Shown here: piece after piece, positions 1 through 7,895 of the stretch
How the letters are laid out: every line of letters begins with the position of its first letter
Numbering within the stretch: position 1 is the stretch's first letter
Translations under genes and position numbers: made by a program
Notes under the pieces: model-generated
What the model was told of the DNA's origin: nothing
Seen by the model: the letters and a program-made list of their open reading frames with translations, nothing else
Database searches by the model: none
Source: Frankiales bacterium
GTDB lineage: Bacteria > Actinomycetota > Actinomycetes > Mycobacteriales > Geodermatophilaceae
Direction of reading: 5' to 3'
Assembly: GCA_025465155.1 (NCBI GenBank)
Contig: JAODNJ010000375.1
Span: 1-37,342, forward strand
DNA length: 37,342 nt

Positions 1-420
1 CGCCGCGGAGAGAGCCGAGCAGCTCCCGCACCGCGGCCGCCAGGCGTCCGCCGGAGTCATCGTCCCGGGCGAGCAGCCGCAAGGGGGGCCGGCCATCAGG
101 GACGGGCACCGCGTCCTGCCCGAGGAGCGTCACACAGGTCGCGAGGCCGCGACGGCGCAGCACGAGGAACGCCACCGCTACCGGCCTGCCCTGCCGGTCC
201 GGCTCCACCACGACGGCGATCGGCCGCCGTCCCGGTCCGGGCCCCGCCCCGAGTCCCGGCCTCGACGCGACCGGCAGGGCCGACCAGGAACGACTGTTCA
301 GCGCGGCCGTGAGCCACGGCCCGCGGGACGGACCGGCGCTCGCAGCGCATCCATCAACGGCCCGGCGGCGCGGATCTCCCTGACCACTCGGGCGCGGCCG
401 TCGGCGACCCGGGTGAACAC
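1..420 (-). CDS. Partial unidentified protein at left edge, possibly frameshifted
   Basis: Minus-strand coding signal runs off the left edge. From about position 345 down to 1 one frame is open, with high GC at third codon positions; it reads GPWLTAALNSRSW and later VAVAFLVLRRRGLATCVTLL, which looks like a folded protein. That frame has no ATG or TTG upstream and only a poor GTG at 436, where the translation becomes arginine/proline-rich as in a shadow frame. A neighbouring frame starting at GTG 420 (VFTRVADGRARVVREIRAAG) looks protein-like until about 345, then stops at 298. The simplest reading is one gene with a -1 frameshift, or a sequence error, near 340-350. I do not recognise the family; the strand-turn-strand pattern is loosely acetyltransferase-like, which is a guess. 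Because the gene is cut at base 1, its length and function cannot be judged. Confidence 0.4.
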
Positions 421-433
421 CCCCCCATACGAC

Positions 434-467
434 CACAGCCGCCGACGGTTTCCCGTAGGCGGCTGTG
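434..467 (-). terminator. Hairpin after whiB
   Basis: A perfect 10-bp inverted repeat (CACAGCCGCC at 434-443, GGCGGCTGTG at 458-467) with four more inner pairs closes a TTTC loop. It lies 16 nt beyond the whiB stop on the minus strand and before the edge gene. There is no T-run, which is common for actinobacterial terminators. Confidence 0.55.
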
Positions 468-482
468 CAGGTCGGCGAGGTG

Positions 483-914
483 TCAGACGGCTCGGCGGCG
501 AAGCCGGCGCCGCTCCCGCTCCGAGAGCCCGCCCCAGATGCCGAAGCGCTCGTCGTTGGAGAGCGCGTACTCGAGGCACTCGGCCCTGACCTCGCACCCG
601 GTGCAAATCTTCTTGGCCTCCCGCGTCGAGCCCCCCTTCTCGGGGAAGAAGGCCTCCGGGTCGGTCTCAGCGCACAGGGCCCGCTCCTGCCACGACTGCG
701 CGTCGGCCTCGAGGCCGATGCCCAGGAAGCCGGCGATGCCCTGACCGCCGCCGAAGCCCGGGCCGCCGAAGCCCGGGCCTCCGAACGCCTGTCCACCCAG
801 CGCCGGGGCACCGAAGCCCTGGCCCGCGAAGCCCTGGCCCGCGCCCGCCCCCAAACGGTCGGTGGACCGCTCGGATGCGCCCACGTAATCGCTCAACCAC
901 GACACCTCGGCCAT
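483..914 (-). CDS. whiB2: WhiB-family Fe-S transcriptional regulator, WhiB2 type
   Basis: This 143-residue protein is a WhiB-like (Wbl) regulator, which binds a [4Fe-4S] cluster and partners the primary sigma factor. Four cysteines (C81, C104, C107, C113) form the C-x22-C-x2-C-x5-C ligand set, followed by the family turn GIWGG (125-129) and a basic C-terminus (RERRRLRRR) for DNA contact. ATG 914 was chosen because GAGAGGGG precedes it and the N-terminus MAEVSWLSDY resembles WhiB2/WhmD. Location next to cofD/fbiB matches the whiB2-fbiA-fbiB order of mycobacteria, where WhiB2 (WhmD) is needed for septation. Residues 22-63 form an unusual glycine/phenylalanine-rich stretch of GFGGP-like repeats between the N-terminus and the cluster domain, encoded by imperfect 15-bp DNA repeats. 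The WhiB2 subtype is inferred from context; the Wbl family is secure. Confidence 0.93.
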   Translation of the reverse strand: MAEVSWLSDYVGASERSTDRLGAGAGQGFAGQGFGAPALGGQAFGGPGFGGPGFGGGQGIAGFLGIGLEADAQSWQERALCAETDPEAFFPEKGGSTREAKKICTGCEVRAECLEYALSNDERFGIWGGLSERERRRLRRRAV

Positions 915-997
915 GACGCGTCCCCTCTCGCTCTCGTCCCCGGTGCGCGTCCCCCGAGCCGTTCTCGGACCGCGTTGCACTCGATGACACCGCGGGA

Positions 998-1027
998 ATT
1001 ACACGCGTGTCGTTGTTCGGTCGTCAA
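998..1027 (-). promoter_or_regulatory. Sigma70-type promoter for whiB
   Basis: On the minus strand, TTGACG (1027-1022) and TGTAAT (1003-998) are separated by 18 bp. This is a good match to the housekeeping -35/-10 consensus and stands out in such GC-rich DNA. Transcription would start near 990, giving whiB a leader of about 75 nt. Confidence 0.65.
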
Positions 1028-1143
1028 CTCCGTCAGGTGTAACGCGACATCCCACACATCCCATGCGTCACAGCACATCCACAGTCAGTCGCGGCATGGC
1101 CCGACACGCCCTGTCATCAGTAGACAAATGCCTATGGGGCACG

Positions 1144-2103
1144 ATGGTTTTCGTGCAGATCATCGTTCTTGCCGGAGGGGTGGGAGGGGCCCGGTTTCTA
1201 CGCGGGGTGCGTGCGGTCGCAGGGGGGAGCCAGGTCACGGCGGTCGTGAACACCGGGGACGACGTCACGATGCACGGTCTGCGCATCTGCCCGGACCTCG
1301 ACACCGTCGTCTACACCCTCGGCGGCGGGATCGACGAGGAGCGCGGCTGGGGGCGCTCGGGGGAGAGCTGGACGGTCAAGGAGGAGCTCGCCGCGTACGG
1401 GGCCGAGCCCACCTGGTTCGGCCTGGGTGACCGCGACCTCGCGACCCACCTCGTCCGCACCCGGATGCTCGACGCCGGCTACCCCCTCTCGCAGGTCACC
1501 GCCGCGCTCGCCGACCGCTGGCAGCCCGGGGTGACGGTCCTCCCGATGAGCGACCAGCGGGTCGAGACCCACGTGGTCGTGACCGATCCGGACACGGGCC
1601 GCCAGCAGGCCATCCACTTCCAGGAGTGGTGGGTGCGGCACCGGGCCGAGCTGGAGCCCTCGGCCTTCGTCCAGGTGGGGGCCGACACCGCCACCCCGGC
1701 GCCCGGCGTCGCCGAGGCCCTCGCCGCGGCCGACGCCGTGCTCTTCGCGCCGTCCAACCCCGTGGTCTCGATCGGCACGATCCTCGGCGTCCCCGGCATG
1801 CGCGACGCCCTGCTCGCCGCTCCGGGCCGCATCGTCGGGATCTCCCCGATCATCGGCGGGGAGGTCGTCCGGGGCATGGCCGACCGCTGCCTCCCGGTGC
1901 TGGGCATCGACGTCAGCGCCGAGGGGGTCGGCCGGCACTACGGCGCCCGGTCCACCGGCGGCCTGCTCGACGCGTGGCTGGTGGCACCGGACGACCGCGC
2001 CGAGATCCCCGGAGCCGACGTCCGGAAGGTCCCGCTGCTCATGTCGTCACCCGAGACCACGGCCGCGCTCGCGCGCGCCGCCCTCGAGGCCGCCGGTGTC
2101 TGA
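1144..2103 (+). CDS. cofD: 2-phospho-L-lactate / enolpyruvyl transferase of F420 biosynthesis (FbiA/CofD)
   Basis: This 319-residue enzyme joins the lactyl (or, in actinobacteria, phosphoenolpyruvate-derived) guanylyl donor to Fo, making (dehydro-)F420-0 in the cytoplasm. The N-terminal [13 protein letters not shown] is the CofD nucleotide-binding signature, followed by NTGDD, the TVVYTLGG region and a conserved [12 protein letters not shown] segment. [14 protein letters not shown] and ISPIIGG are also typical. ATG 1144 was chosen for fit to the family N-terminus; GTG 1153 is possible, and a longer start at 1063 would add residues not expected in the family. The gene is divergent from whiB and overlaps fbiB by 8 bp, so the two F420 genes are probably one transcription unit. 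In mycobacteria the orthologue is fbiA (Rv3261). Confidence 0.93.
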   Translation: MVFVQIIVLAGGVGGARFLRGVRAVAGGSQVTAVVNTGDDVTMHGLRICPDLDTVVYTLGGGIDEERGWGRSGESWTVKEELAAYGAEPTWFGLGDRDLATHLVRTRMLDAGYPLSQVTAALADRWQPGVTVLPMSDQRVETHVVVTDPDTGRQQAIHFQEWWVRHRAELEPSAFVQVGADTATPAPGVAEALAAADAVLFAPSNPVVSIGTILGVPGMRDALLAAPGRIVGISPIIGGEVVRGMADRCLPVLGIDVSAEGVGRHYGARSTGGLLDAWLVAPDDRAEIPGADVRKVPLLMSSPETTAALARAALEAAGV

Positions 2104-3205
2104 GGAAGGACCACCACCTGGGTCCGCTCGCAGGCGCGGGAACGCCCTGGAGCGGGCCGTTCCGCCCGGTCTCTCGGTCCACCCCGTCCGGGGACTGCCC
2201 GAGTTCGGCCCCGGCGACGACCTGGCCGCTGCCGTGGCCACGGCAGCGCCATGGCTGGCCGACGGCGACGTCGTCGTCGTCACCTCCAAGGTGGTCTCGA
2301 AGGCGGAGGGCCGGCTGATCCGGGTCGAACCGGGAACCGACCGCGAGGCGGCGCGGCAGCGCGCCATCGATGCGGAATCCGTGCGCGTGGTCGCCCGGCG
2401 GGGCCCCCTCCGGATCGTCGAGACCCGGCACGGTTGGGTGGTGGCGGCCGCCGGGATCGACGCCTCGAACGTCGCCCAGGACGCCCTGGTCCTGCTCCCC
2501 GAGGACGCCGACGCCTCCGCCCGGGCCCTGCGCGCCCGGCTCGGCGAGCTGCTCGGAGTGGACGTCGCCGTGGTGGTGAGCGACACCTTCGGCCGCACCT
2601 GGCGGGAGGGGCTGGCCGACGTGGCGGTGGGCGCCGCGGGCATCCCCGCGCTCGACGACCATCGCGGCGCTGTGGACGCTCACGGCAACCGGCTGGAGAC
2701 GACGCAGGTCGCCGTGGTGGACGAGCTCGCGTCCGCGGCAGACCTGGTCAAGGGCAAGCTCTCCGGCGTTCCCGTCGCCGTCGTCCGAGGGCTGACCTAC
2801 GGGCACGCGGAACCGGACACCGGCACCCGGCCCCTGGTGCGGCTGGGGCCCGGCGACCTCTTTCCCTACGGCAGCCGTGACCTGGTCGGCGCCCGCGCAC
2901 CCGGCGCGGACCTGGTCCCGCGCGAGGGCGAGCTCGAGGCGGTCGCCGAGGCGTTCCGGATCGCCAGCGAGGCGCTGCCGGAGTTCCCGGTCGTCGTCCG
3001 GGTCGGGGGCGAGGGTGACGGCGTCGTCGACGTCCACCTGCCCGACCGCTTCACGACGACGTCCGCGCTGAACCTGGGCGCGCTCGTGGGCGCGGCCATC
3101 GTGCAGTTGCACGCGGAGGGCTGGCGAACCCGGTGGGAACCCGTCGGGACGCCGGGCGGGTCCTCGCTGGTGGGCCGCCTCTGGCTGGGAACGCCGGCGG
3201 GCTGA
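2096..3205 (+). CDS. fbiB: F420-0:gamma-glutamyl ligase (FbiB/CofE) with a short C-terminal domain
   Basis: This protein adds glutamates to F420-0. The CofE domain spans about residues 25-255: [14 protein letters not shown] (60-73), [18 protein letters not shown] (162-179), the metal-site region around ALDDHRG (185-191), and [25 protein letters not shown] 2096 overlaps the cofD stop, which implies coupled translation. Mycobacterial FbiB is about 450 residues and carries a roughly 200-residue FMN nitroreductase-like domain that reduces dehydro-F420-0. Here the protein is 369 residues, with only about 95-100 residues (275-369) after CofE, and I see no typical nitroreductase flavin motifs there. 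The ligase function is secure. Whether this tail still reduces dehydro-F420 is doubtful, so a separate reductase may exist. Confidence 0.9.
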   Translation: MSEEGPPPGSARRRGNALERAVPPGLSVHPVRGLPEFGPGDDLAAAVATAAPWLADGDVVVVTSKVVSKAEGRLIRVEPGTDREAARQRAIDAESVRVVARRGPLRIVETRHGWVVAAAGIDASNVAQDALVLLPEDADASARALRARLGELLGVDVAVVVSDTFGRTWREGLADVAVGAAGIPALDDHRGAVDAHGNRLETTQVAVVDELASAADLVKGKLSGVPVAVVRGLTYGHAEPDTGTRPLVRLGPGDLFPYGSRDLVGARAPGADLVPREGELEAVAEAFRIASEALPEFPVVVRVGGEGDGVVDVHLPDRFTTTSALNLGALVGAAIVQLHAEGWRTRWEPVGTPGGSSLVGRLWLGTPAG

Positions 3206-3223
3206 GCGCTGATGACTGTTCGA

Positions 3224-3229
3224 TAGCGT
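3224..3229 (+). promoter_or_regulatory. -10 hexamer of a leaderless rmlC transcript
   Basis: TAGCGT lies exactly 7 nt before the GTG start of the epimerase, so transcription would begin at or beside the start codon. No good ribosome-binding site precedes the gene, which agrees with leaderless expression. No clear -35 box is seen. Confidence 0.45.
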
Positions 3230-3236
3230 CCGCACC

Positions 3237-3845
3237 GTGGAGATCCGCGAACTCGCCGTCCCCGACAGCTACGTGCTGGACCTGGTGCCCCACGGGGACG
3301 CCCGCGGCCGGTTCACCGAGTGGTACAAGGCCGAGACGCTGACCCGGGCCACCGGTTTCGGGCTCACGCTCGCCCAGGCCAACCACAGCGTCTCCGCCCG
3401 GGGGGTCCTCCGCGGCGTCCACTTCGCCCTCGTCCCACCTGGGCAGGCCAAGTACGTCTACTGCCCGTCCGGCCGGGTCCTCGACGTCGTCGTCGACATC
3501 CGCGTCGGCTCCCCGACCTTCGGCGTGCACGACTCCGTCCTCCTCGACAGCGAGCGGCCACGCGCGCTCTACCTGGCCGAGGGGCTGGGACACGCGTTCC
3601 TGTCGCTGACCGACGGCAGTTCGGTGACGTACCTGGTCTCCACGGGCTACTCACCGGGCCGCGAGTTCGGCATCTCGCCCATGGACCCCGCGCTCGACCT
3701 GCCCTGGCCCGACGACGTGGAGTTCGAGCTCTCCGCCAAGGACCGGGACGCACCCACGCTGGCCCAGGCGCAGGAGCAGGGACTGCTGCCCACCATGGAC
3801 CAGTGCGCCGCCCGCTACGCCGAGCTGCATCGGGCGGCCCGGTAG
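3237..3845 (+). CDS. rmlC: dTDP-4-dehydrorhamnose 3,5-epimerase family protein (RmlC)
   Basis: A 202-residue cupin of RmlC length. RmlC epimerises C3 and C5 of dTDP-4-keto-6-deoxyglucose on the way to dTDP-L-rhamnose. Visible signatures are the substrate-site segment RGRFTEWYKAETL (23-35), the catalytic histidine in GVLRGVHF (H62), the strand VLDVVVDIRVGSPTFG, GLGHAFLSL, and the tyrosine-containing TGYSPGREFGI followed by MDPALDLPWP. With rmlA, rmlB and rmlD further right it completes the rhamnose pathway needed for the WbbL linker step. It sits alone after fbiB rather than with the other rml genes. Start GTG 3237 is supported by a -10 hexamer 7 nt upstream. It could act on another dTDP sugar, since family members differ in which carbon they epimerise. 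Confidence 0.85.
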   Translation: MEIRELAVPDSYVLDLVPHGDARGRFTEWYKAETLTRATGFGLTLAQANHSVSARGVLRGVHFALVPPGQAKYVYCPSGRVLDVVVDIRVGSPTFGVHDSVLLDSERPRALYLAEGLGHAFLSLTDGSSVTYLVSTGYSPGREFGISPMDPALDLPWPDDVEFELSAKDRDAPTLAQAQEQGLLPTMDQCAARYAELHRAAR

Positions 3846-3911
3846 TCGGATGGCCCGGTAGTCGGATGGCCCGGTAGTCAGATGGCCCGGTAGTCAGATG
3901 GCCCGGTAGTC
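3836..3911. repeat. 16-bp tandem repeat across two convergent stop codons
   Basis: The unit GGCCCGGTAGTCRGAT occurs in four full copies (3836, 3852, 3868, 3884) plus a 12-bp partial copy from 3900. Copies 1-2 have G and copies 3-4 have A at the variable base. On the plus strand the first copy supplies the rmlC stop (CGG TAG). On the minus strand the copy with A supplies the end of the glycosylase (TAC CGG GCC ATC TGA). Slippage here would change copy number without altering either protein much. Confidence 0.95.
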
Positions 3912-4754
3912 CGTCGGCGCCATCCGCGGCCCGCGCTTGGGAGGCATCCGGCCGCCGATCTCCAGCAGCCGGACCACCCGCTGCCGGTGCCCCCGCCAGG
4001 GCTCCAGCAGTTCCAGCATGCCGTCGTCATCGGTCTTGCGGCCGGCCAGCGACCATCCCACCAGGTTCTTCAGGTGGTAGTCGCCGTAGCTGACCGTGTC
4101 CGGATCGCCGTGCGTGCGCTGCACCACCTCGGCGGCCGTCCAGACGCCGATGCCCGGCACGGAGCGCAGCCGCCGCTGGAGGGTCCCGGAGTCGTATCCG
4201 GCCGCCTCCAGGCGCCCGGCGACGCTCGCGACCGCCCGCAGCGCCCGCCGCCGGGCGCCGTCGAGGCCACAGCGGTGCCACTGCCAGTCGGTCACCGCCA
4301 GCACCCGGTCGGCGGTCGGGAGCACCCGCATCCCCGCGGGGGCCGGACCCGGTGCCGGCTCCCCGGCCAGGCGCAGCAGCTCGCGGAACGTCCGGTGCGC
4401 CTCGATGCCGGTGACCTTCTGCTCCAGGACGGCGGGGACCAGCGCGTCCCAGGTCCGCCCGGTTCGGCCCAGCCGCAGCCACGGGGAAAGGCGGTGCAGC
4501 CGGTCCACGAGCGGGTGCCGCCCGGCGTCGAAGCCGTCCGGCCGGTCCTCGGCGCCGAGCCACGAGGGGACGGCCGCGCCCGCCTCGGCCGCCCCCGGGC
4601 CCCACGCCTCGACCCGGACCTCGCCCGCCGCGGCCACCAACCGGACCGTGGCCGGGCCGGCTGCCGTCGTCGTGGTCCGCCAGACACCGTCGTCGGCGTA
4701 GCGCAACGTCGGGTCACCGGCCCCCCGCCGGTCCCGGGACAGGGCCTGCCGCAC
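3894..4754 (-). CDS. AlkA-like DNA-3-methyladenine glycosylase (HhH-GPD fold)
   Basis: A base-excision DNA glycosylase of the HhH-GPD superfamily. Residues about 101-123 (TWDALVPAVLEQKVTGIEA) form the typical helix before the active site. The helix-hairpin-helix is LRSVPGIGVWTAAEVV (197-211), and GDYHLKN places the catalytic aspartate at D225. It would remove alkylated bases. The start is uncertain. The family-like segment FRPDWPVDVRQAL extends upstream of GTG 4754, but no ATG, GTG or TTG is found in that frame; a CTG at 4841, with GGGAG 6 nt before it, could be the true start and would give 315 residues. The last codons lie inside a tandem repeat shared with rmlC. The SDR gene is upstream on the same strand, about 106 bp from GTG 4754. 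Confidence 0.8.
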   Translation of the reverse strand: MRQALSRDRRGAGDPTLRYADDGVWRTTTTAAGPATVRLVAAAGEVRVEAWGPGAAEAGAAVPSWLGAEDRPDGFDAGRHPLVDRLHRLSPWLRLGRTGRTWDALVPAVLEQKVTGIEAHRTFRELLRLAGEPAPGPAPAGMRVLPTADRVLAVTDWQWHRCGLDGARRRALRAVASVAGRLEAAGYDSGTLQRRLRSVPGIGVWTAAEVVQRTHGDPDTVSYGDYHLKNLVGWSLAGRKTDDDGMLELLEPWRGHRQRVVRLLEIGGRMPPKRGPRMAPTDYRAI

Positions 4755-4860
4755 GTCGACGGGCCAGTCCGGCCGGAAGACGTCCTCGAAGGAGGGGGCG
4801 GCCGGACCCGCTGCGGAGCCGGCGGCGAGGGCGGTGCTCAGGAGGCGCTCCCGGGGAAGA

Positions 4861-5631
4861 TCAGCGAGGGGCCATGCGCAGCGCGCCGTCCATCCGGATG
4901 ACCTCGCCGTTGAGGTAGCCGTGCTCGATCACGTCGAGCGCCAGCTGGGCGAAGTCGGCCGGTCGGCCGAGGCGCTTCGGGAAGGGTATGCCCGCCGCGA
5001 GCGCCTGCCGGGCCTCTGCCGGGAGACTGCCGAGCAGCGGCGTGTCGACGAGGCCCGGGGCGATGGTGCACACCCGTACGCCGACGTTCGACAGGTCGCG
5101 GGCTGCCGGCAGCGTCAGCCCGACGATCCCGCCCTTGGACGCCGCGTAGGCGATCTGGCCGATCTGCCCGTCGTAGGCGGCGATCGAGGCGGTGTTGACG
5201 ACGACGCCGCGCTCGCCGTCCTCGAGCGGCTCGGTCTCCGCCATCGCTGCGGCCGCGAGCCGGAGCACGTTGAAGGTGCCGACCAGGTTGACCATGACCA
5301 GTTTCACGAACGGGTCGAGGTCGTGGGGGGAGTTGTCGCGGCCGACCGTGCGCTGCGCCCACCCGATGCCCGCGCAGTTGACCGCGATCCGGAGCGGGCG
5401 GTCCTTGCCGGTCGCCTCCTCGATCGCGGCGCGCGTGGACGCGTCGTCGGTCACGTCGGTGCGGACGAACGTGGTGTGCCCGCCCAGCTCCTCGGCCAGC
5501 GCCCGCCCGCGGTCCTCCTGGAGGTCGAGGATCGTGACGGCCGCGCCCCTGGCGACCAGTTCCCGCGTGGTGGCCTCACCGAGCCCGGAGGCTCCTCCCG
5601 AGACCACGGCAGCGACGTCGAAGCTCTTCAT
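4861..5631 (-). CDS. Short-chain dehydrogenase/reductase, 3-hydroxyacyl-CoA dehydrogenase type II-like
   Basis: A 256-residue classical SDR. The NAD(P) site is SGGASGLG (11-18), with D60 in RTDVTD binding adenine and NCAG at 85-88. The catalytic set is S149 with Y162-x3-K166 (YAASK). The end of strand beta2 reads LDLQED, with an aspartate that favours NAD. The long substrate loop and the C-terminus (GYLNGEVIRMDGALRMAPR) resemble HSD17B10-type 3-hydroxyacyl-CoA dehydrogenases, so a role in fatty-acid or branched-chain catabolism is plausible but inferred. ATG 5631 has a TAACGT hexamer 7 nt upstream, pointing to a leaderless message. Its transcription is separated from the upstream oxidoreductase operon by a strong hairpin. 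Confidence 0.85.
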   Translation of the reverse strand: MKSFDVAAVVSGGASGLGEATTRELVARGAAVTILDLQEDRGRALAEELGGHTTFVRTDVTDDASTRAAIEEATGKDRPLRIAVNCAGIGWAQRTVGRDNSPHDLDPFVKLVMVNLVGTFNVLRLAAAAMAETEPLEDGERGVVVNTASIAAYDGQIGQIAYAASKGGIVGLTLPAARDLSNVGVRVCTIAPGLVDTPLLGSLPAEARQALAAGIPFPKRLGRPADFAQLALDVIEHGYLNGEVIRMDGALRMAPR

Positions 5632-5638
5632 GCGGCGG

Positions 5639-5644
5639 ACGTTA
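5639..5644 (-). promoter_or_regulatory. -10 hexamer of a leaderless SDR transcript
   Basis: TAACGT on the minus strand ends 7 nt before ATG 5631. No Shine-Dalgarno sequence is seen between it and the start, consistent with a leaderless message. Confidence 0.4.
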
Positions 5645-5668
5645 GCGGCTGCTTCGGGGGCGGAGCCT

Positions 5669-5706
5669 CCGGGTGGTGCGGTGCGGTCGCACTCCGCACC
5701 ACCCGG
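5669..5706 (-). terminator. Strong hairpin ending the oxidoreductase-GT4 operon
   Basis: A perfect 13-bp stem (CCGGGTGGTGCGG at 5669-5681 with CCGCACCACCCGG at 5694-5706) encloses a 12-nt loop. It begins 7 nt beyond the oxidoreductase stop on the minus strand. It lacks a T-run but is the strongest inverted repeat I found in the window. Confidence 0.7.
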
Positions 5707-5712
5707 TCCCGC

Positions 5713-6795
5713 TCAGCGGCTCGCCGTGAGGACGGTGTCCGCCAGCCCGCGCATGTACTCGGTGATCCGCAACCCGGACCGCAGGCTGATCCGCTCGTCC
5801 AGCGGCGCCCCGCCGGAGGCCGCCACGACGTCCGACATGACGCGGTTCACGCCGTAGTGGAGGTTCCCGCGCACCATGCGGAAGCCGTTGGACACGACGC
5901 CGCCCCAGTGCCGCGCCGTCGCAAGGACCGACGTCCGGAGGACCTCCTTGCCGTTGTGATCCCCGTCGTAGGGCAGCCGCACCACGACGTCCCGGAACAG
6001 GTCGTACAGCACGGTGCCGCGGTCACCGCACAGGACGATGCCCCATTCGGAGATCCCGGCATCGAAGTGCATGGAGACCTCGACCGGGACGTCGGCGCTG
6101 CTGGTGTAGCTGGCGAGCAGCACCGAGGGGGTGGGGTCGCCGGGTTCCTTCGACGGGAAGGCCGAGGCACTGACCTGGCTGAGCTCGCCGACGATGGCCT
6201 CCAGGAGGTAGAAGAAGTGCGCGCCCTCGTCCCAGAAGAGCCCCAGGGGCAGATCGTGGTACCAGGTCGGCAGCTTCCGGGCCTTGGTGCTCCACTGATA
6301 GGCCTGCACCGAACGCAGCGACCCGATGGAGCCGTCCTGGACCATCGCCAGTGCGCGACGGAACCCGTCCGCGAACTGGAAGTTGTGCATGACCGCCACC
6401 GGGGGGGTCCGGTCGGCGAAGGCGCTCACCTCCTCACGGTCGGCGGTCGACACGACGAGCGGCTTCTCGACCAGCAGGGTGCTGGCGGGCGCGGCCAGGG
6501 CCAGGCGCGCCGTCAGCGCGGCGTGGGTGCGCGGGGGCGTTCCGACGACGATGACGTCCGCCCCGCTGATCCAGTCGGGGATGTCGGCGCTCTGCAGGTC
6601 GCCGACGAGGGTGTGGACCTCGCGCCCCGTGCTGCCGCTGAGCTTCTCCACCGCGAGCGCGGTGCTGGCGACACGAGGGGGGTGCAGCCCCGCGACGCCG
6701 GTGACCCGCACCTGCTTGCCGAGCGAAGCCAGCGCAGGGATGTGCCGGCGGTTGGTGATGTTCCCCGATCCCACGAGGACCACGTCGGTCGTCAT
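5713..6795 (-). CDS. Gfo/Idh/MocA-family NAD(P)-dependent sugar oxidoreductase
   Basis: A 360-residue protein with an N-terminal Rossmann domain ([18 protein letters not shown]), the family EKP motif in LLVEKPL, and a C-terminal Gfo/Idh substrate domain with [13 protein letters not shown], whose aspartate/histidine pair is typical of the active site. Such enzymes oxidise or reduce sugars or nucleotide sugars; the exact substrate cannot be read from sequence. The start ATG 6795 is preceded by GGGAGGGG and overlaps the GT4 stop as ATGA, so translation is coupled. Pairing with a glycosyltransferase and closeness to a flippase suggest it prepares an unusual sugar for a surface glycan (inference). 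Confidence 0.85.
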   Translation of the reverse strand: MTTDVVLVGSGNITNRRHIPALASLGKQVRVTGVAGLHPPRVASTALAVEKLSGSTGREVHTLVGDLQSADIPDWISGADVIVVGTPPRTHAALTARLALAAPASTLLVEKPLVVSTADREEVSAFADRTPPVAVMHNFQFADGFRRALAMVQDGSIGSLRSVQAYQWSTKARKLPTWYHDLPLGLFWDEGAHFFYLLEAIVGELSQVSASAFPSKEPGDPTPSVLLASYTSSADVPVEVSMHFDAGISEWGIVLCGDRGTVLYDLFRDVVVRLPYDGDHNGKEVLRTSVLATARHWGGVVSNGFRMVRGNLHYGVNRVMSDVVAASGGAPLDERISLRSGLRITEYMRGLADTVLTASR

Positions 6796-7895
6796 TCTGA
6801 AACCCCTCCCAGTCGCAGCAGGCGGTCGACGACGGCCTGCCACGTGTATGTCGATCGGACGATGCGTCTGAGGTCCTCGCCGGCCTGCGTGGCCAGCGTG
6901 GGCCGGTCGGCCAGCTCCTGGAGCCGGGCGGCGGCCGCCGGCGCGTCGGCGACCCGCCAGCCTCCGCCGCGCCCGAGGAGCTCCCTGCTCCCGCCGACCG
7001 GGTAGGTGAGCACCGGGCACCCCGCCGCCCCGGCGTCGAGGAAGATCGTGGGAAAGCCCTCCGGGTAGGTGGAGGGGTACACGAGCACGTCAGCGTCCGC
7101 GAGGCGCGCGCGCACCTGTTCGTACGGGATCGCGCCGGTGATCTCCACGCTACGAGTGGATGCCCGCGTCTCGAGTTCGACCTCGCGTGCGAGTGTCCCG
7201 CCCCCGCAGACGGTCAGCTCGACCTGGACCGAGGCCGGGAGGCCGTGCACGAGGCGGATGACCTCCAACGCTCCCTTGCCGGGCTCGAGCCGACCCACGT
7301 AGAGGAGCCTGAGCGGGCCGGGGCGCCGGCCGTCCCGGGCCGGGGACACCCCGTCGACGGCGTTTCCCACGCTCGCGCGCGTGCGCACGGACAGGTGCTC
7401 GAGCCAGGCGGCAGCCTCCTCGGAGACGCCGGCGACCACGCCCACGCGCCTGCGCAGCCGGCTTGCCAGCACGTGCTCGTAGCCGGCCACGAGGCGGTCG
7501 GCCAGCCGGCCGCCGGCCGGAACGTGACCGGAGCCGAGGTTGAGCCAGACCGTGTGCTCGGGCCCGACGGCCCGCGCAACCAGCAGGTTCGACAGGAACA
7601 GGTGCGACTGGATGAGCGTGAAGTCGTAACGCGCGCGGCGGATCTCGCGCAGCTGGGCGGTGGTACGCCGGCCGGGCAGCGGGACGGGCAGCCGGCCCGC
7701 GACCTCTCGCGAGGGGAGGCCGAGCAGTGCCTCCCCGGCGGGGCCGGTCCGACGAAGTGCGGATCCGTCGGTCACCGAGTGGACGACGTCGACCCACCAT
7801 CCCCGACGGCGGAGTTCGGTGGCCACACCCGCGCTGTAGCGCTCGATGCCCCCGAGGTGCGGCGGGTAGTACGGAGCGGCGATCAGTGCGCGCAT
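6792..7895 (-). CDS. GT4-family glycosyltransferase
   Basis: A 367-residue GT-B enzyme. The N-terminus MRALIAAPYYPPHLGGIERY is the acceptor-side glycine loop of GT4 enzymes; LLYVGRLEPGKG marks the start of the donor domain. The usual E-x7-E motif appears as E-x7-D (YPEGFPTIFLDAGAAG), so the second acidic residue is aspartate. ATG 7895 was chosen over GTG 7907 because it fits the family N-terminus and has AAGGG 5 nt upstream. It is the first gene of a two-gene operon with the Gfo/Idh oxidoreductase and is divergent from the flippase. Donor and acceptor are unknown; the neighbours suggest capsule or other surface polysaccharide assembly. Confidence 0.85.
   Translation of the reverse strand: MRALIAAPYYPPHLGGIERYSAGVATELRRRGWWVDVVHSVTDGSALRRTGPAGEALLGLPSREVAGRLPVPLPGRRTTAQLREIRRARYDFTLIQSHLFLSNLLVARAVGPEHTVWLNLGSGHVPAGGRLADRLVAGYEHVLASRLRRRVGVVAGVSEEAAAWLEHLSVRTRASVGNAVDGVSPARDGRRPGPLRLLYVGRLEPGKGALEVIRLVHGLPASVQVELTVCGGGTLAREVELETRASTRSVEITGAIPYEQVRARLADADVLVYPSTYPEGFPTIFLDAGAAGCPVLTYPVGGSRELLGRGGGWRVADAPAAAARLQELADRPTLATQAGEDLRRIVRSTYTWQAVVDRLLRLGGVSE

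Noticed and set aside
3836-3911. CRISPR-like array
   Set aside because: The 16-bp units are directly adjacent with no spacers, and there are no cas genes.
4834-7005. A 723-codon plus-strand open frame
   Set aside because: It is antisense to the SDR and Gfo/Idh genes and is rich in Arg, Asp, His and Gly with no domain signal.
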